From: Ursidibacter arcticus
GTDB taxonomy: Bacteria; Pseudomonadota; Gammaproteobacteria; Enterobacterales; Pasteurellaceae
NCBI RefSeq assembly: GCF_009761375.1
Contig: NZ_LEKM01000208.1
Location: 1-64,000, forward strand
Length of the DNA stretch: 64,000 nucleotides
Direction: 5' to 3'
Shown: in pieces, positions 1 through 9,172 of the stretch
Numbering within the stretch: the first letter of the stretch is position 1
Layout: the number at the start of each line of letters is the position of its first letter
Made by a program: the position numbers and the translations under genes
The notes under the pieces: model-generated
What the model was told of the DNA's origin: nothing
Database searches by the model: none
The model's input: only the letters and a program-made list of their open reading frames with translations

Positions 1-41
1 AAAATCTGTTATTTTTCAATTGGTTATAACTTTCCTTGTAG

Positions 42-60
42 GGACGCCACGCTGGCGTCC
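42..60. repeat. Short intergenic perfect hairpin
   Basis: An 8-bp perfect inverted repeat (GGACGCCA, loop CGC, TGGCGTCC) sits downstream of the ampG stop. It resembles in size and layout the GGGGC-type hairpins at 3233-3257, 3321-3341 and 35617-35639, although the arm sequence differs. There is no clear T-run, so its role as a terminator is uncertain. Nothing else was recognised in bases 1-132 apart from an uptake sequence at 125-133 that overlaps the ampG stop codon. Confidence 0.6.
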
Positions 61-132
61 GAATGAAAAAAGACTTTGTCAATAATCTGACAAAATAAAT
101 TTTGCAAAACTTTTCTAAAATCTAACCGCTTG

Positions 133-1413
133 TTATGCCGACTTTTCTTTTGCATTCCAAGGTGCAACCCAGAATAAACAGAGCATTCCTGGAATTGCCA
201 TAAAGAAACAGATCCAATAGAACTGGTAAAACCCAACACTTTCAGCTAATGCCCCTGATGTCGCTCCAATCAATTTGCTCGGAATTGCGGTCAAACTCGT
301 AAAAATAGCAAATTGCGTTGCGGTATAAAGTGGATTTGTTTCGCGTGAAATATATGCTACAAAGCACGCTGTACCTAATCCGATACCAATATATTCACCA
401 ATAATTACCGCAGAAAGTGCAAAACGCTCATAAGCTCCAATCGTTTCAAATTTACCGTGACTTGCTAACCAAGCAAAGCCAAGCAACATTAACATTTGGA
501 ACACTCCAAAGATCCAAAGGGAGCGGTTTACGCCGATACGCAGCATCATTACTCCGCCGATCATACCAGCCACAATAGATGCCCATAAGCCATTGATTTT
601 CACTGCTGTACCTAAATCTGTACGGCTAAATCCCATATCTAAAATAAAAGCACTTTGTAAAGTAGCCGCAAAAGAATCCCCAAGATTATACAGCAACATA
701 AAGATCAGCGTACCAACCGCCGCCCAAATACCTTTACGTTGGAAAAATTCTTTAAATGGAATAATAAAGGCTTCGTGGAAAGGTAAATGACGATTGTCTT
801 GTAAAATTTTAGGCTCTTTACTCAAAAATAAGCTCAAAATCATTCCTGGTATCATAAATAGTGCCGTAAACATAAACACCGTTTCCCACGCATAATGATC
901 GGAAATAATCAATGCCAAGCCACCAGGAATTAACCCTGCAATACGGTAGCCATTGATATGAATTGAGTTACCTAAGCCGAGTTCCTCATCACTTAGAATT
1001 TCTCGGCGATACGCATCAACAACAATATCTTGAACAGCGGAAGTTGCGGCAACTGCAACAGATAGTGCCATTACCGCTTGAATATCTTGAGTTGGATTAA
1101 AGAAACCAAAACAAGCAATTAAGCCAAATAAGATAACTTGGGTAAAGAGCATCCAGCTACGGCGGCGACCTAAAAAGTTCGGGTAGTATCGGTCAAATAA
1201 CGGGGCAACTAAAAACTTCCAAGTATATGGCAAACCGACAAGAGCAAAAAAACCAATAGTTTTTAAATCAACTTGTTCTGAACGTAGCCACGCGGGAATC
1301 AGTTGATATAAAAAATAGAGTGGTAGCCCTGATGTAAACCCTGTAAAGACACAGAGTAGCATTTTATAACTAAAAATTTGCCGCCAAATTGACGGTTTTG
1401 CCATCTCGGACAT
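133..1413 (-). CDS. ampG: AmpG-family muropeptide permease
   Basis: A 426-residue major facilitator protein of the AmpG family, which imports anhydro-muropeptides released during peptidoglycan turnover across the inner membrane for recycling. It is hydrophobic throughout, with about twelve likely membrane segments. The N-terminal part carries the family pattern: GLPLYFLYQLIPAWLR near residue 30, then PYTWKFLVAPLFDRYY and LGRRRSW near 60-90. AVQDIVVDAYRREIL near 125 is also characteristic. It is shorter than the 491-residue E. coli protein, as expected for Pasteurellaceae. Its ATG directly follows the TAA of galE with no gap, so the two are co-transcribed and probably translationally coupled. 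A link between UDP-galactose and wall recycling is not implied. Confidence 0.9.
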   Translation of the reverse strand: MSEMAKPSIWRQIFSYKMLLCVFTGFTSGLPLYFLYQLIPAWLRSEQVDLKTIGFFALVGLPYTWKFLVAPLFDRYYPNFLGRRRSWMLFTQVILFGLIACFGFFNPTQDIQAVMALSVAVAATSAVQDIVVDAYRREILSDEELGLGNSIHINGYRIAGLIPGGLALIISDHYAWETVFMFTALFMIPGMILSLFLSKEPKILQDNRHLPFHEAFIIPFKEFFQRKGIWAAVGTLIFMLLYNLGDSFAATLQSAFILDMGFSRTDLGTAVKINGLWASIVAGMIGGVMMLRIGVNRSLWIFGVFQMLMLLGFAWLASHGKFETIGAYERFALSAVIIGEYIGIGLGTACFVAYISRETNPLYTATQFAIFTSLTAIPSKLIGATSGALAESVGFYQFYWICFFMAIPGMLCLFWVAPWNAKEKSA

Positions 1414-2433
1414 TTATGCCCCCTTATACCCATTCGGGTTATTTTTTTGCCAATTCCAAGTATCTTTCATCATCTGGGTTAGATCATATTGCGTTTTCCA
1501 TCCCAGCTCTTTTAACGCTTTTTCTGGGTTGGAATAACATACAGCAATATCTCCAGGACGACGATCAACAAGTTTATACGGTACATTGATATCATTCGCT
1601 TGTTCAAACGCCTTAACCATATCTAACACCGAATAGCCTGTCCCTGTTCCTAAATTATAGACGTGGAAACCTGCATCATTGTGGTGTTTTTCAAGTGCTT
1701 TTAAATGCCCTACGGCTAAATCAACCACGTGGATATAATCACGCACACCTGTGCCATCGTGAGTTTCATAATCACTACCAAATACGGAAAGCTGTGGCAA
1801 TTTCCCAACGGCAACTTGGCTAATATAAGGCAATAAATTGTTTGGGATACCATTTGGATCTTCGCCAATCAAACCGCTTGAATGAGCCCCCACAGGATTA
1901 AAATAGCGTAGTACAACTGCACTTAATTGTGGGTAGGCTTTTACGGTATCTTCCAAAATACGCTCAACCATATATTTTGATGTCCCGTAAGGGTTGGTTG
2001 TACCGCCTACCGCACAAGACTCAGTAATAGGAATAATTTCAGGATCGCCATATACCGTTGCTGATGAGCTAAATACAATGGTATTCACATTTGCTTTCAA
2101 CATTTCTTCGACTAATACAATCGAACCTGTAACGTTATTTTGATAATAATGCAATGGTTTCTGTACACTTTCACCCACTGCTTTTAAGCCTGCGAAATGG
2201 ATCACAGCATCGATCTGATGCTCTGCAAAAATTTTGCGTAGAATTTCACGATCTAAAATATCACCCTGATAGAACGACACCGATTTCCCCGTAATCTGCT
2301 TTACACGTTCTAAAGAAATTGGAGAAGAATTTGATAGATTATCTAAAACAACAATCTCTTTTCCTTGATTTAATAATTCTACAACGGTATGTGAGCCAAT
2401 ATAACCTGCCCCACCAGTTACTAAAATTGCCAT
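1414..2433 (-). CDS. galE: UDP-glucose 4-epimerase
   Basis: Interconverts UDP-glucose and UDP-galactose in the cytoplasm, supplying galactose for lipooligosaccharide. The protein begins [15 protein letters not shown], the NAD-binding glycine-rich loop. It has the catalytic Ser/Tyr/Lys set (SSSATVYG near 123-130, then [11 protein letters not shown]) and the substrate-loop segment [11 protein letters not shown] longer frame opens at 2463, but the ATG at 2433 is preferred. It has a GAGGA ribosome site about eight bases upstream and gives 339 residues, against 338 in E. coli. It is the first gene of a two-gene unit with ampG. The usual galTKM neighbours are absent. Confidence 0.95.
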   Translation of the reverse strand: MAILVTGGAGYIGSHTVVELLNQGKEIVVLDNLSNSSPISLERVKQITGKSVSFYQGDILDREILRKIFAEHQIDAVIHFAGLKAVGESVQKPLHYYQNNVTGSIVLVEEMLKANVNTIVFSSSATVYGDPEIIPITESCAVGGTTNPYGTSKYMVERILEDTVKAYPQLSAVVLRYFNPVGAHSSGLIGEDPNGIPNNLLPYISQVAVGKLPQLSVFGSDYETHDGTGVRDYIHVVDLAVGHLKALEKHHNDAGFHVYNLGTGTGYSVLDMVKAFEQANDINVPYKLVDRRPGDIAVCYSNPEKALKELGWKTQYDLTQMMKDTWNWQKNNPNGYKGA

Positions 2434-2527
2434 AGACATATCCTCATTACTAAAAATTGACATTAGTTTACTCTGTTTAAGTCAAAAATGCTTTGTTATT
2501 TGCAAAATTTTTGCCAAAAAAGCCCGC

Positions 2528-3205
2528 TTATTTAAGATTTAAACCCATCTGACGAATAAGTTTATTACGTTCATCTTCAGTTAGCCTTCGCATCTCCCCA
2601 GCAGATAGCTCCCCAAGCTGTAATTGCCCAATTGCTACTCGAATTAAGCGTAATGTTGGAAAACCAATATGTGCGGTCATACGGCGAACTTGGCGATTTC
2701 TCCCCTCACTAATGGTTAATTCCAACCAGCTTGTAGGGATCGTTTTACGCTCACGAATTTTAGGGGCGGTTGCCCAATTTAGTTCGGGATCATTGATAAT
2801 TTTAACTTTAGCAGGTTTAGTTTTACCATCTTTCAGCTCAACACCTTGGCGTAATTTAAGCAGATCATTTTCTTGTGGAATCCCTTCTACTTGTACCCAA
2901 TAGGTTTTCTCTTTATCAAATTTAGGGTGAGCAAGACGATGCTGAATTTCACCATTATTTGTCAGTAACAATAGACCCTCACTATCTCGATCCAATCGTC
3001 CAACAGGGTAAACATCTGGGATATGAATAAAATCTTTGAGCGTTTGGCGTTGTTGTTCATCAGTAAATTGTGTGAGCACATCATAGGGTTTATTAAACAA
3101 AATCAAAACCGTATCGACTAGCTTAGGCGTAGGGCGGCGGCTATTTTTTGTCTTAAATGTATGACGAGGGCGACTGCGAGTACTGTGAGAATTGGGCTTA
3201 AACAT
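2528..3205 (-). CDS. rluE: 23S rRNA pseudouridine synthase RluE
   Basis: An RsuA/RluB/E/F-type pseudouridine synthase. The catalytic aspartate lies in [19 protein letters not shown], and [20 protein letters not shown] is the C-terminal family motif. The absence of an N-terminal S4 domain and the length (about 225 residues) favour RluE, which modifies U2457 in 23S rRNA, over RluB or RluF. The start at 3205 (MFKPNSH) is chosen over an upstream ATG at 3241, which would add a hydrophobic stretch not expected in the family. The basic, Ser/Arg-rich N-terminus is typical of RluE. It stands alone on the minus strand. Confidence 0.9.
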   Translation of the reverse strand: MFKPNSHSTRSRPRHTFKTKNSRRPTPKLVDTVLILFNKPYDVLTQFTDEQQRQTLKDFIHIPDVYPVGRLDRDSEGLLLLTNNGEIQHRLAHPKFDKEKTYWVQVEGIPQENDLLKLRQGVELKDGKTKPAKVKIINDPELNWATAPKIRERKTIPTSWLELTISEGRNRQVRRMTAHIGFPTLRLIRVAIGQLQLGELSAGEMRRLTEDERNKLIRQMGLNLK

Positions 3206-3232
3206 AACGAAATAGAGATATATTGTAAGTTT

Positions 3233-3257
3233 TAGGGGCAAATGTGATTTGCCCCTA
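3233..3257. repeat. Intergenic GGGGC hairpin, copy 1
   Basis: A perfect 11-bp stem (TAGGGGCAAAT, loop GTG, ATTTGCCCCTA) just upstream of the rluE start. The same architecture recurs at 3321-3341 and 35617-35639, each time outside genes. The 3206-3465 gap holds this copy, the second copy and no recognisable gene. Confidence 0.75.
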
Positions 3258-3320
3258 CGGTTACTAGATATTGCGTTGTTACCAACAAAACCTATCTATA
3301 TTCGTGAGTATTTACTCGTA

Positions 3321-3341
3321 GGGGCTAATTACATTAGCCCC
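3321..3341. repeat. Intergenic GGGGC hairpin, copy 2
   Basis: A 9-bp stem (GGGGCTAAT, loop TAC, ATTAGCCCC) lies between pheA and rluE, 66 bases from copy 1. A short T-containing stretch follows. The two copies share the pattern GTAGGGGC-N-AAT, so they look like members of one small repeat family rather than independent terminators. Confidence 0.7.
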
Positions 3342-3465
3342 TTGTATCTTACTCAACGATAACTGGTAAAATAAAAACGTATTATTTTGCCACCAAGCAT
3401 AACCGTAAATTGTTTTGCCCATACAAAAGGCATTAAAACGATTTAGGTGTTTGCGATGTAATACC

Positions 3466-4623
3466 TTAGATTTTTACTGGCTCAATAATTTCGCTTGGAT
3501 AGCAGCCTAATACTTTTAAATAACTGGTTACAGTTTCTAGCTCATTTAAAGCCTGTTGCGTTTGTGCCGAATGGATATTTGCTTCTAATTCGACATAGAA
3601 CATCTCTTCCCAAGGCTTACCATAAATTGGGCGAGACTCTAGTTTGGTCATTCGAATATCGTGTTTTTTGAAAACCGTTAAGGCATCAACTAATGCTCCA
3701 GCTTCTTGACCAGTAGTCATCAACAATAGCGTTTTAGTTTGGACTTGTGGCGAAACCTTGACAGGTTCTTTAGCAACGACAATAAAACGAGTAATGTTAT
3801 TCTTTTGGTTGGCAATATCTGTTTCAACTACATTTAAACCATATAATTTCCCACCATCTTCATTACCCAGTGCCGCAATGTTACGTTTATTCAAACGAGC
3901 CACTAACTGCATTGCGTGTGAGCTACTTTCACAATATTTGATATGTACTTTATCAAGTCCTTGTAAAAACAGGCTACATTGCTGAGCAGGTTGCGGATGT
4001 GTATAGATCGTATCAATTTGAGCGAGATCGATATTACCATTACCTAATACACAGTGTTTGATCGGATAGGCTAATTCTCCAACTAATGTCAGATCTGTAT
4101 GCTGTAATAGATCATAAACCTCGTTAATCGATCCTGATGTGGTATTTTCTAATGGCAAAATACCGTAATCTGCCTCACCTTTTTCCACTTTTTGAAAGAC
4201 TTGATTAAATGATTCACAACTTAATTCAATTAAAGATTCAGAAACGTGCTTTAAAAATTGACGAGAGGCTAAATGTGAATAAGAACCTCGCATTCCTAAA
4301 AATGCGACTGAAATACTACTCTCTTTGATTTCATTGAGTTTATTTTGCAAATAATTCTGCTGAGTTAATACAGAATCTTCGATAATTCGTTGGAAAATCT
4401 GAGTAACATATTGCGGATCTAGCTGATAATTTTCTGCTTGAGCAAAATTCACCAACTCTTGTAATAATTGTTTCTCACGCTCAACATCACGCAATGGTTT
4501 CTGCGTGATCTCTTTACTTCTTACCACATCAAAGGCAAGGCGATGACGCTCTGATAATAATTTGAGTAAATCACGATCGATTTGGGTAATTTGCTGACGA
4601 ATTTCAGACAGATCTAACGACAT
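3466..4623 (-). CDS. pheA: Chorismate mutase / prephenate dehydratase
   Basis: The bifunctional P-protein converts chorismate to prephenate and then to phenylpyruvate, committing carbon to phenylalanine. Residues 1-90 form the AroQ-type mutase ([27 protein letters not shown] is helical with the conserved Arg and Lys). From about 105 the dehydratase follows ([18 protein letters not shown], then [18 protein letters not shown]). A C-terminal ACT domain with the ESRP motif ([18 protein letters not shown]) gives feedback control by phenylalanine. The start at 4623 has a GAAGGA site and yields 385 residues, against 386 in E. coli; the frame opening at 4680 has no such support. No leader-peptide attenuator was recognised upstream. 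Confidence 0.95.
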   Translation of the reverse strand: MSLDLSEIRQQITQIDRDLLKLLSERHRLAFDVVRSKEITQKPLRDVEREKQLLQELVNFAQAENYQLDPQYVTQIFQRIIEDSVLTQQNYLQNKLNEIKESSISVAFLGMRGSYSHLASRQFLKHVSESLIELSCESFNQVFQKVEKGEADYGILPLENTTSGSINEVYDLLQHTDLTLVGELAYPIKHCVLGNGNIDLAQIDTIYTHPQPAQQCSLFLQGLDKVHIKYCESSSHAMQLVARLNKRNIAALGNEDGGKLYGLNVVETDIANQKNNITRFIVVAKEPVKVSPQVQTKTLLLMTTGQEAGALVDALTVFKKHDIRMTKLESRPIYGKPWEEMFYVELEANIHSAQTQQALNELETVTSYLKVLGCYPSEIIEPVKI

Positions 4624-4648
4624 TATATTTCCTTCTATGATTTTCATA

Positions 4649-4692
4649 ACAAGCGGTGAGATTTGCAAAATTTTTAGCAAAAACCACCGCTT
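4649..4692. terminator. Paired uptake-like words between SIMPL gene and pheA
   Basis: AAGCGGTG at 4651 onwards is mirrored by CACCGCTT about 30 bases later, so a stem of eight pairs with a long AT-rich loop can form. The left arm belongs to an exact uptake sequence, ACAAGCGGT at 4649-4657. Placement between two same-strand genes fits a weak terminator for the upstream SIMPL gene. Confidence 0.4.
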
Positions 4693-4700
4693 CTAAAATG

Positions 4701-5459
4701 TTAATTGATAGCGTATTGAATCGTAACCACAAGGCGTACTTTTTTATCTATTGTACTTGTATCATAACCGCCACCATAATCGCTTGTATCTTCACTCGTT
4801 GGTGAAGTTGATTGAATATCAAATGATCCTTGTGATGCTGATTTTAATAACCCGACTTTCACATTACTGGTTTTGGCAAATTCTTCTGCACGCACATAAG
4901 CATCTTGTGTTGCTTTGGCAATTAAATCACGCTTAATCGTTTCTAAATTTTCCAAATAATAGTTTGGGCTAGAAAAATCAATGTTCTGATTTTCAGCACG
5001 CAAATTCTGAATTTGTGCTAAAGCCTGTTGTAATTTTGACAATTCTTTGGTTGAAATAGTGATAGCTCGTGATGCCACAAATCCATTATGACGAGAACGT
5101 TCTTTCCCAAATTCATCAGTATAGTATTCAGTATGGGCAATAACAGAAAGATCGGTAATGGCTCTATCTTGCTCAGTAAATCCTTGCTCTTTTAAAAATT
5201 TTACTGCGACATTTAAGCTTTGTTGGTTATTTTTCATCGCTTCAGCATAATCACGCCCCCAAGCTCTGACATAGATAGACCAAGTACCTAAAGTGGCTTT
5301 ATGCTCTGCTTCTGCTAATCCTTTTACAGTTATCACACCCGTTTGCTAAAAATTTTTAAATTGATGCCCTAAAATAAAGGCTGAAGCCATTAAGCCAACC
5401 GCTAAAATAGCACCCAGTATCGCTAAATAACGATATTTGTTTGATTTTGACATAGTCAT
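4701..5459 (-). pseudogene. SIMPL-domain (DUF541) protein with in-frame stop
   Basis: The body from the GTG at 5336 to 4701 encodes a SIMPL/DUF541 domain (ITVKGLAEAEHKATLGTW at its start, C-terminal VRLVVTIQY), a periplasmic family of poorly known role. Reading upstream in the same frame gives a signal-anchor beginning MTMSKSNKYRYLAIL at 5459 and running through GAILAVGLMASAFILG to FKNF. A single TAG at 5346-5348 then interrupts it, 3 codons and the residues QTG before the GTG. Family members normally run from the anchor straight into the VTVKGLAE segment. The gene is therefore broken by one nonsense codon, or makes a truncated cytoplasmic product from the GTG. Which applies cannot be decided from sequence. 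A sequencing error is also possible. Confidence 0.75.
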
Positions 5460-5547
5460 TTCCTCATAAAAAAACAGTGTGGAATTCTAACGATTTCCTA
5501 CTCTCTCGACAATCCATTGCAGAAAATAATCTCACTATAATTTTATT

Positions 5548-5566
5548 GAGAATTGTTATCATATCT
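5548..5566 (+). promoter_or_regulatory. Putative Fur box upstream of hmuT
   Basis: GAGAATTGTTATCATATCT matches about 12 of 19 positions of the Fur consensus GATAATGATAATCATTATC. It lies 42 bases before the hmuT start, where a repressor would block the promoter. This supports iron-repressed expression of hmuTUV. Confidence 0.55.
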
Positions 5567-5607
5567 GTAAAATACGGAAATTATTTTACTTTGATTAGGA
5601 ATTTTCG

Positions 5608-6444
5608 ATGAAACTTGCAAAATTATTCGCTTATCTTACCGCTTCCATCACACTATTCAGTACAAACTTAATAGCCCAAGAACGTATTGTCAGTATTGGC
5701 GGTGATGTTACTGAGATTATTTATGCGTTAAATGCAGAACAGCAACTCGTTGGACGTGATAGTACCAGTGTTATTCCTGAAAGAGCCAAAAGTCTGCCCG
5801 ATGTGGGTTATATGCGTCAGCTCAATACTGAAGGGATTTTAGCCCTAAAACCAAATAAAATTATTGCCACTCAAGTAGCACAACCTGCTGTTGTATTTGA
5901 ACAGTTAAAAGCCGCTGGCGTAACTGTTGAGCAAGTTCCTTTTAAATATTCCGTTGAAAGTGTAGTAGAAAAAATTACTCGTATTGGCGAATTACTCAAT
6001 AAGCAACCAGAAGCGGCAACTTTAAGTGAAAAATTTACCAATGAGATGAAAATGGTGGATAGTTCACCACGCAATGTAAAAGTACTCTTTATTCTAACTC
6101 GTTCAGGACACAATCAAATGGTTGCAGGGGCTGATACCGTTGCAGATAGTGCAATCAAACTAGTTGGTGCAAAAAATGCAATGGGCAATGCGGCTCGTTT
6201 TGTACCGATTTCACAAGAAGGCGTTATTGCGGCTAATCCGGATTTAATCGTACTGACATCATTAGGTGTCGATAGCCTTGGCTCAGTTGATAAACTTTGG
6301 GAATTACCTGGTATTGCTCACACAACAGCAGGTAAGAAAAAACAAGTTGTTGTCGTTGATGATATTGCTTTTTTAGCCTTTGGTTTAACGATTCCACAAG
6401 AATTACACAAAATGCGTCAAGCAGTTGAAAAGGCTAGCCAGTAA
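5608..6444 (+). CDS. hmuT: Hemin ABC transporter, periplasmic binding protein
   Basis: A 278-residue class III (BtuF-like) substrate-binding protein of the HmuT/PhuT/ShuT heme group. A cleavable signal peptide (MKLAKLFAYLTASITLFSTNLIAQ) is followed by ERIVSIGGDVTEIIYAL, the conserved opening of the family. GRDSTS and LPDVGYMRQLNTEGILAL follow and include a tyrosine in the usual heme-ligand area. It would receive heme from the outer-membrane receptor and hand it to HmuU. Its stop overlaps the hmuU start by one base (TAATG), so the three hmu genes form one unit. The substrate is inferred from family and neighbours. Confidence 0.88.
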   Translation: MKLAKLFAYLTASITLFSTNLIAQERIVSIGGDVTEIIYALNAEQQLVGRDSTSVIPERAKSLPDVGYMRQLNTEGILALKPNKIIATQVAQPAVVFEQLKAAGVTVEQVPFKYSVESVVEKITRIGELLNKQPEAATLSEKFTNEMKMVDSSPRNVKVLFILTRSGHNQMVAGADTVADSAIKLVGAKNAMGNAARFVPISQEGVIAANPDLIVLTSLGVDSLGSVDKLWELPGIAHTTAGKKKQVVVVDDIAFLAFGLTIPQELHKMRQAVEKASQ

Positions 6445-7433
6445 TGAACAAATCCCGTTGGCTTATCGCATTAGCAATACTGCTATTGCTAACAATGTTA
6501 ATTGCTTCAAATATCGGGGCATTATCGCTCACTTGGCACGATTTATGGCACGCTAATATTGACGACAGCCAGTGGCAAATTTGGCTAAACATTCGAGTGC
6601 CACGCATTCTGTTAGCCATTGTTGTGGGATTAGCACTTGCTGTTTCTGGAACGCTTTTTCAGGGGTTATTCCATAATCCGATGGCAGATCCTGCTTTAAT
6701 CGGCGTAAATAGTGGTGCAGCGTTAGCGGTGGGCATTTCCATTATGTTACCGAATTTGCTGCCTAGCGCTCTAGGGTTATATAGCACAATGATTGCGGCA
6801 TTTATTGGCAGTGTTATTGTTTCAAGTTTAATTTACTTTCTTAGCTATCGCTCACAAGCGTCAGTGAGTAAATTACTGCTTGCAGGAATTGCAGTAAATG
6901 CTCTTTGTTTCTCTATCGTTGGTATCCTCACCTATATTAGTAATGATCAACAATTACGCCAATTTAGTCTATGGACAATGGGTAGTCTTGGGCAAGCACA
7001 ATGGGAGCCTGTTATTATTGCAAGTTGTGTTATTTTACTGACCGCTTGTTATGCTCTCACGCTCGCGAATAAACTAAACTTACTGCAACTTGGTGATGAA
7101 GAAGCTCATTATCTTGGGGTAAATGTAATTCGTCTGAAAAAACAACTGATTTTACTTGGTGCGTTATTAGTAGGATCAGCTGTTGCGGTTAGCGGTGCGA
7201 TTGGCTTTATCGGCTTAGTCATTCCCCATTTAGTTCGTTTTAAATTTGGTGCGGATCATCGTTGGGTTTTACCAGCCTCTGCACTCTGTGGTGCTATTCT
7301 ACTGCTTGTTGCTGATACCTTAGCAAGAACAATGGTTTCTCCTGCTGAATTACCTGTTGGAATGATAACTAGCTTTATCGGTGCACCTTATTTTCTTTGG
7401 CTTGTTATTCGCTATCGTGAGGGAACAAAATGA
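6444..7433 (+). CDS. hmuU: Hemin ABC transporter permease (FecCD family)
   Basis: A 329-residue inner-membrane permease with about ten hydrophobic segments. It carries FecCD-family hallmarks: RVPRILLAIVVGLALAVSG near residue 50, GLFHNPMADPALIGVNSGA near 70-90, and AVAVSGAIGFIGLVIPHLVR near 250, the cytoplasmic loop that contacts the ATPase. It would form the channel of the heme importer as a homodimer. It begins inside the hmuT stop and overlaps hmuV by four bases (ATGA). An exact uptake sequence lies within the gene at 7041-7049. Confidence 0.9.
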   Translation: MNKSRWLIALAILLLLTMLIASNIGALSLTWHDLWHANIDDSQWQIWLNIRVPRILLAIVVGLALAVSGTLFQGLFHNPMADPALIGVNSGAALAVGISIMLPNLLPSALGLYSTMIAAFIGSVIVSSLIYFLSYRSQASVSKLLLAGIAVNALCFSIVGILTYISNDQQLRQFSLWTMGSLGQAQWEPVIIASCVILLTACYALTLANKLNLLQLGDEEAHYLGVNVIRLKKQLILLGALLVGSAVAVSGAIGFIGLVIPHLVRFKFGADHRWVLPASALCGAILLLVADTLARTMVSPAELPVGMITSFIGAPYFLWLVIRYREGTK

Positions 7434-8233
7434 GTTGCAAATTTTCCCCTAAATCTGACCGCTTGTTCTTTGCCGAAAATATAGGCTTTGAAATCCAAGG
7501 TAAAACCTTATTACAAAATATCAACCTAGAACTTAAACAAGGCACAATCACTATGTTGATAGGCCCAAATGGTGCTGGGAAATCAACGCTAATGCGTTTA
7601 CTTTCAGGTTATCTCACGACAAACACTGGGCAGTGCATTTTCCAACAAAAAAATCTGAATGATTATTCCCCAATGGAATTAGCCCAACAACGTGCTGTAA
7701 TGCGTCAGCACAGCCAGTTAAACTTCCCATTTTCTGTTGAAGAAGTGATTAGAATGGGAGGCTACCACCGCCGAGCAAAAGAGATTGAACAATATCTTCC
7801 CGAAGTCATCGCTAAAACAGATTGCCAAGTATTGCTCAATAAATCTTATCGGCAGCTTTCAGGTGGTGAACAACAACGTACACAACTTGCTCGAGCGTTA
7901 TTACAATTATGGCAAGAAGATATGTCGGGAAAACTACTCTTTTTAGACGAGCCTACATCTGCTTTCGATTTACACCACCAACAGCAGTGTTTACGTTTAA
8001 TGCGAGAACTTTGTGATCAGAAAGGGTTAACGGTTTGTTGCATTCTGCACGATCTCAATTTAGCCTCGTTATATGGCGATCACATAATATTACTTGCCGA
8101 ACAAAAGATCCAAGCACAAGGTAGCCCAGAAGAAATTCTTACCGAAAACGCTATTCAACAATGGTACAAAGCCGATATTGCTATTCACCCTCACTATGCC
8201 ACTAATAAGCCCCAAGTAGCGTTTAAGCGATAA
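7430..8233 (+). CDS. hmuV: Hemin ABC transporter ATP-binding protein
   Basis: A 267-residue ABC ATPase powering HmuTU. Walker A is GPNGAGKST near residue 45, the signature is LSGGEQQRTQLARALL and Walker B is LLFLDEPTSAFD, with the switch His in CILHDLNLA. The start is the ATG overlapping the hmuU stop. The first dozen residues (CKFSPKSDRLF) are encoded by an extended uptake sequence at 7458-7466 and its flank, so the N-terminus looks partly shaped by that DNA word. No other upstream-compatible start exists before Walker A. Expression is coupled to hmuTU. Confidence 0.9.
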   Translation: MSCKFSPKSDRLFFAENIGFEIQGKTLLQNINLELKQGTITMLIGPNGAGKSTLMRLLSGYLTTNTGQCIFQQKNLNDYSPMELAQQRAVMRQHSQLNFPFSVEEVIRMGGYHRRAKEIEQYLPEVIAKTDCQVLLNKSYRQLSGGEQQRTQLARALLQLWQEDMSGKLLFLDEPTSAFDLHHQQQCLRLMRELCDQKGLTVCCILHDLNLASLYGDHIILLAEQKIQAQGSPEEILTENAIQQWYKADIAIHPHYATNKPQVAFKR

Positions 8234-8298
8234 AAATGCACAATTATTAGAATAAAAACTTATAAAAACTTGCATAAGCTCGCAAAAGAAATATAATT

Positions 8299-8317
8299 GA
8301 TAACTATTATCATTTTA
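8299..8317 (+). promoter_or_regulatory. Putative Fur box upstream of chaN-like gene
   Basis: GATAACTATTATCATTTTA matches about 14 of 19 Fur consensus positions and sits 15 bases before the ATG at 8332. The 8234-8331 gap has no hairpin terminator. This second site marks a separate iron-controlled promoter for the seven downstream genes. Confidence 0.65.
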
Positions 8318-8331
8318 TTTTGTAAAATATT

Positions 8332-9162
8332 ATGTGGGTAAAAAAATTCTTGTTATTAGTGAGTTGTAGCTTATTTATTATGGGTTGCCAACAATCCGTA
8401 AAAGAAGTTAATGCTGACAAATTAGGTAAAATTGTTGATTTAAAAACGGGGCAAACATTTACGCCTGTTCAATGGCTAGAGAGTGTTGCTTCTCAGCAAC
8501 ATCTACTAGTCGGAGAAAAACACGATAATCTCTCTCATCACCAAGCACAATATTGGCTAATTGATCAACTTAACCAAAAACGTAAACAAGGTGCGTTGCT
8601 GTTAGAAATGCTAAGGGTAGATCAACAGCCTTTAGTCGATCGTATCGCAATGGATTTTGCAAAATATCGTTCAAATCTTACCGCTTCTTTGAACTGGCAA
8701 GCGAGTTGGCAATGGGATCTTTATCAGGATATTGTTCAGCACCCATTTGAACACCAGTACGCTTTAGTTGCAACAAACCTAACCAAAGATGAAGTTTCTC
8801 AATTATTGCGAGGAGCAGAGCCACTCAAAGGATATGTTTCTACGGATAAAAAAGTAAAGCAACAACTCGCCGACATTATTATTCATAGCCATCAATGCGA
8901 ATGTGATGCAAATGAGCCACATATTCAAAAAATGGTAGAAGTTCAGCAATTCAGAGATCGCCGAATGGCTGAAAAACTATTGAAAAGCCATACACCAAAT
9001 ATATTGATTGCAGGCAATCATCATATCAACCGCCAATATGGCGTTCCAAAACATTTAGCTGATTTATCACCTAATCAAAAATTTACTACGATTTTATTAT
9101 CAGATAAAAATCATACATATACCCAAGCAGATAGTGATTATGTTTGGATACTTTCTGAATAA
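8332..9162 (+). CDS. ChaN/PhuW-family heme-associated lipoprotein
   Basis: A 276-residue lipoprotein: LFIMGC at the end of the N-terminal hydrophobic segment is a lipobox, with Cys near residue 19. The mature part has the ChaN-type signature GEKHDNLSHHQAQ near residue 62 and a second histidine-containing segment, NILIAGNHHINRQYG, near 220. In Campylobacter, ChaN binds heme cooperatively and is iron-regulated; PhuW of Pseudomonas sits in a heme operon. Here it is the first gene of the second iron operon, ten bases upstream of exbB. A heme-handling role at a membrane is inferred from family and place; its exact function is not established. Confidence 0.8.
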   Translation: MWVKKFLLLVSCSLFIMGCQQSVKEVNADKLGKIVDLKTGQTFTPVQWLESVASQQHLLVGEKHDNLSHHQAQYWLIDQLNQKRKQGALLLEMLRVDQQPLVDRIAMDFAKYRSNLTASLNWQASWQWDLYQDIVQHPFEHQYALVATNLTKDEVSQLLRGAEPLKGYVSTDKKVKQQLADIIIHSHQCECDANEPHIQKMVEVQQFRDRRMAEKLLKSHTPNILIAGNHHINRQYGVPKHLADLSPNQKFTTILLSDKNHTYTQADSDYVWILSE

Positions 9163-9172
9163 GGATAATTAA

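Noticed and set aside
2434-2463. Longer GalE start at 2463
   Set aside because: The extension is not in the family, and the GAGGA site is placed for the ATG at 2433.
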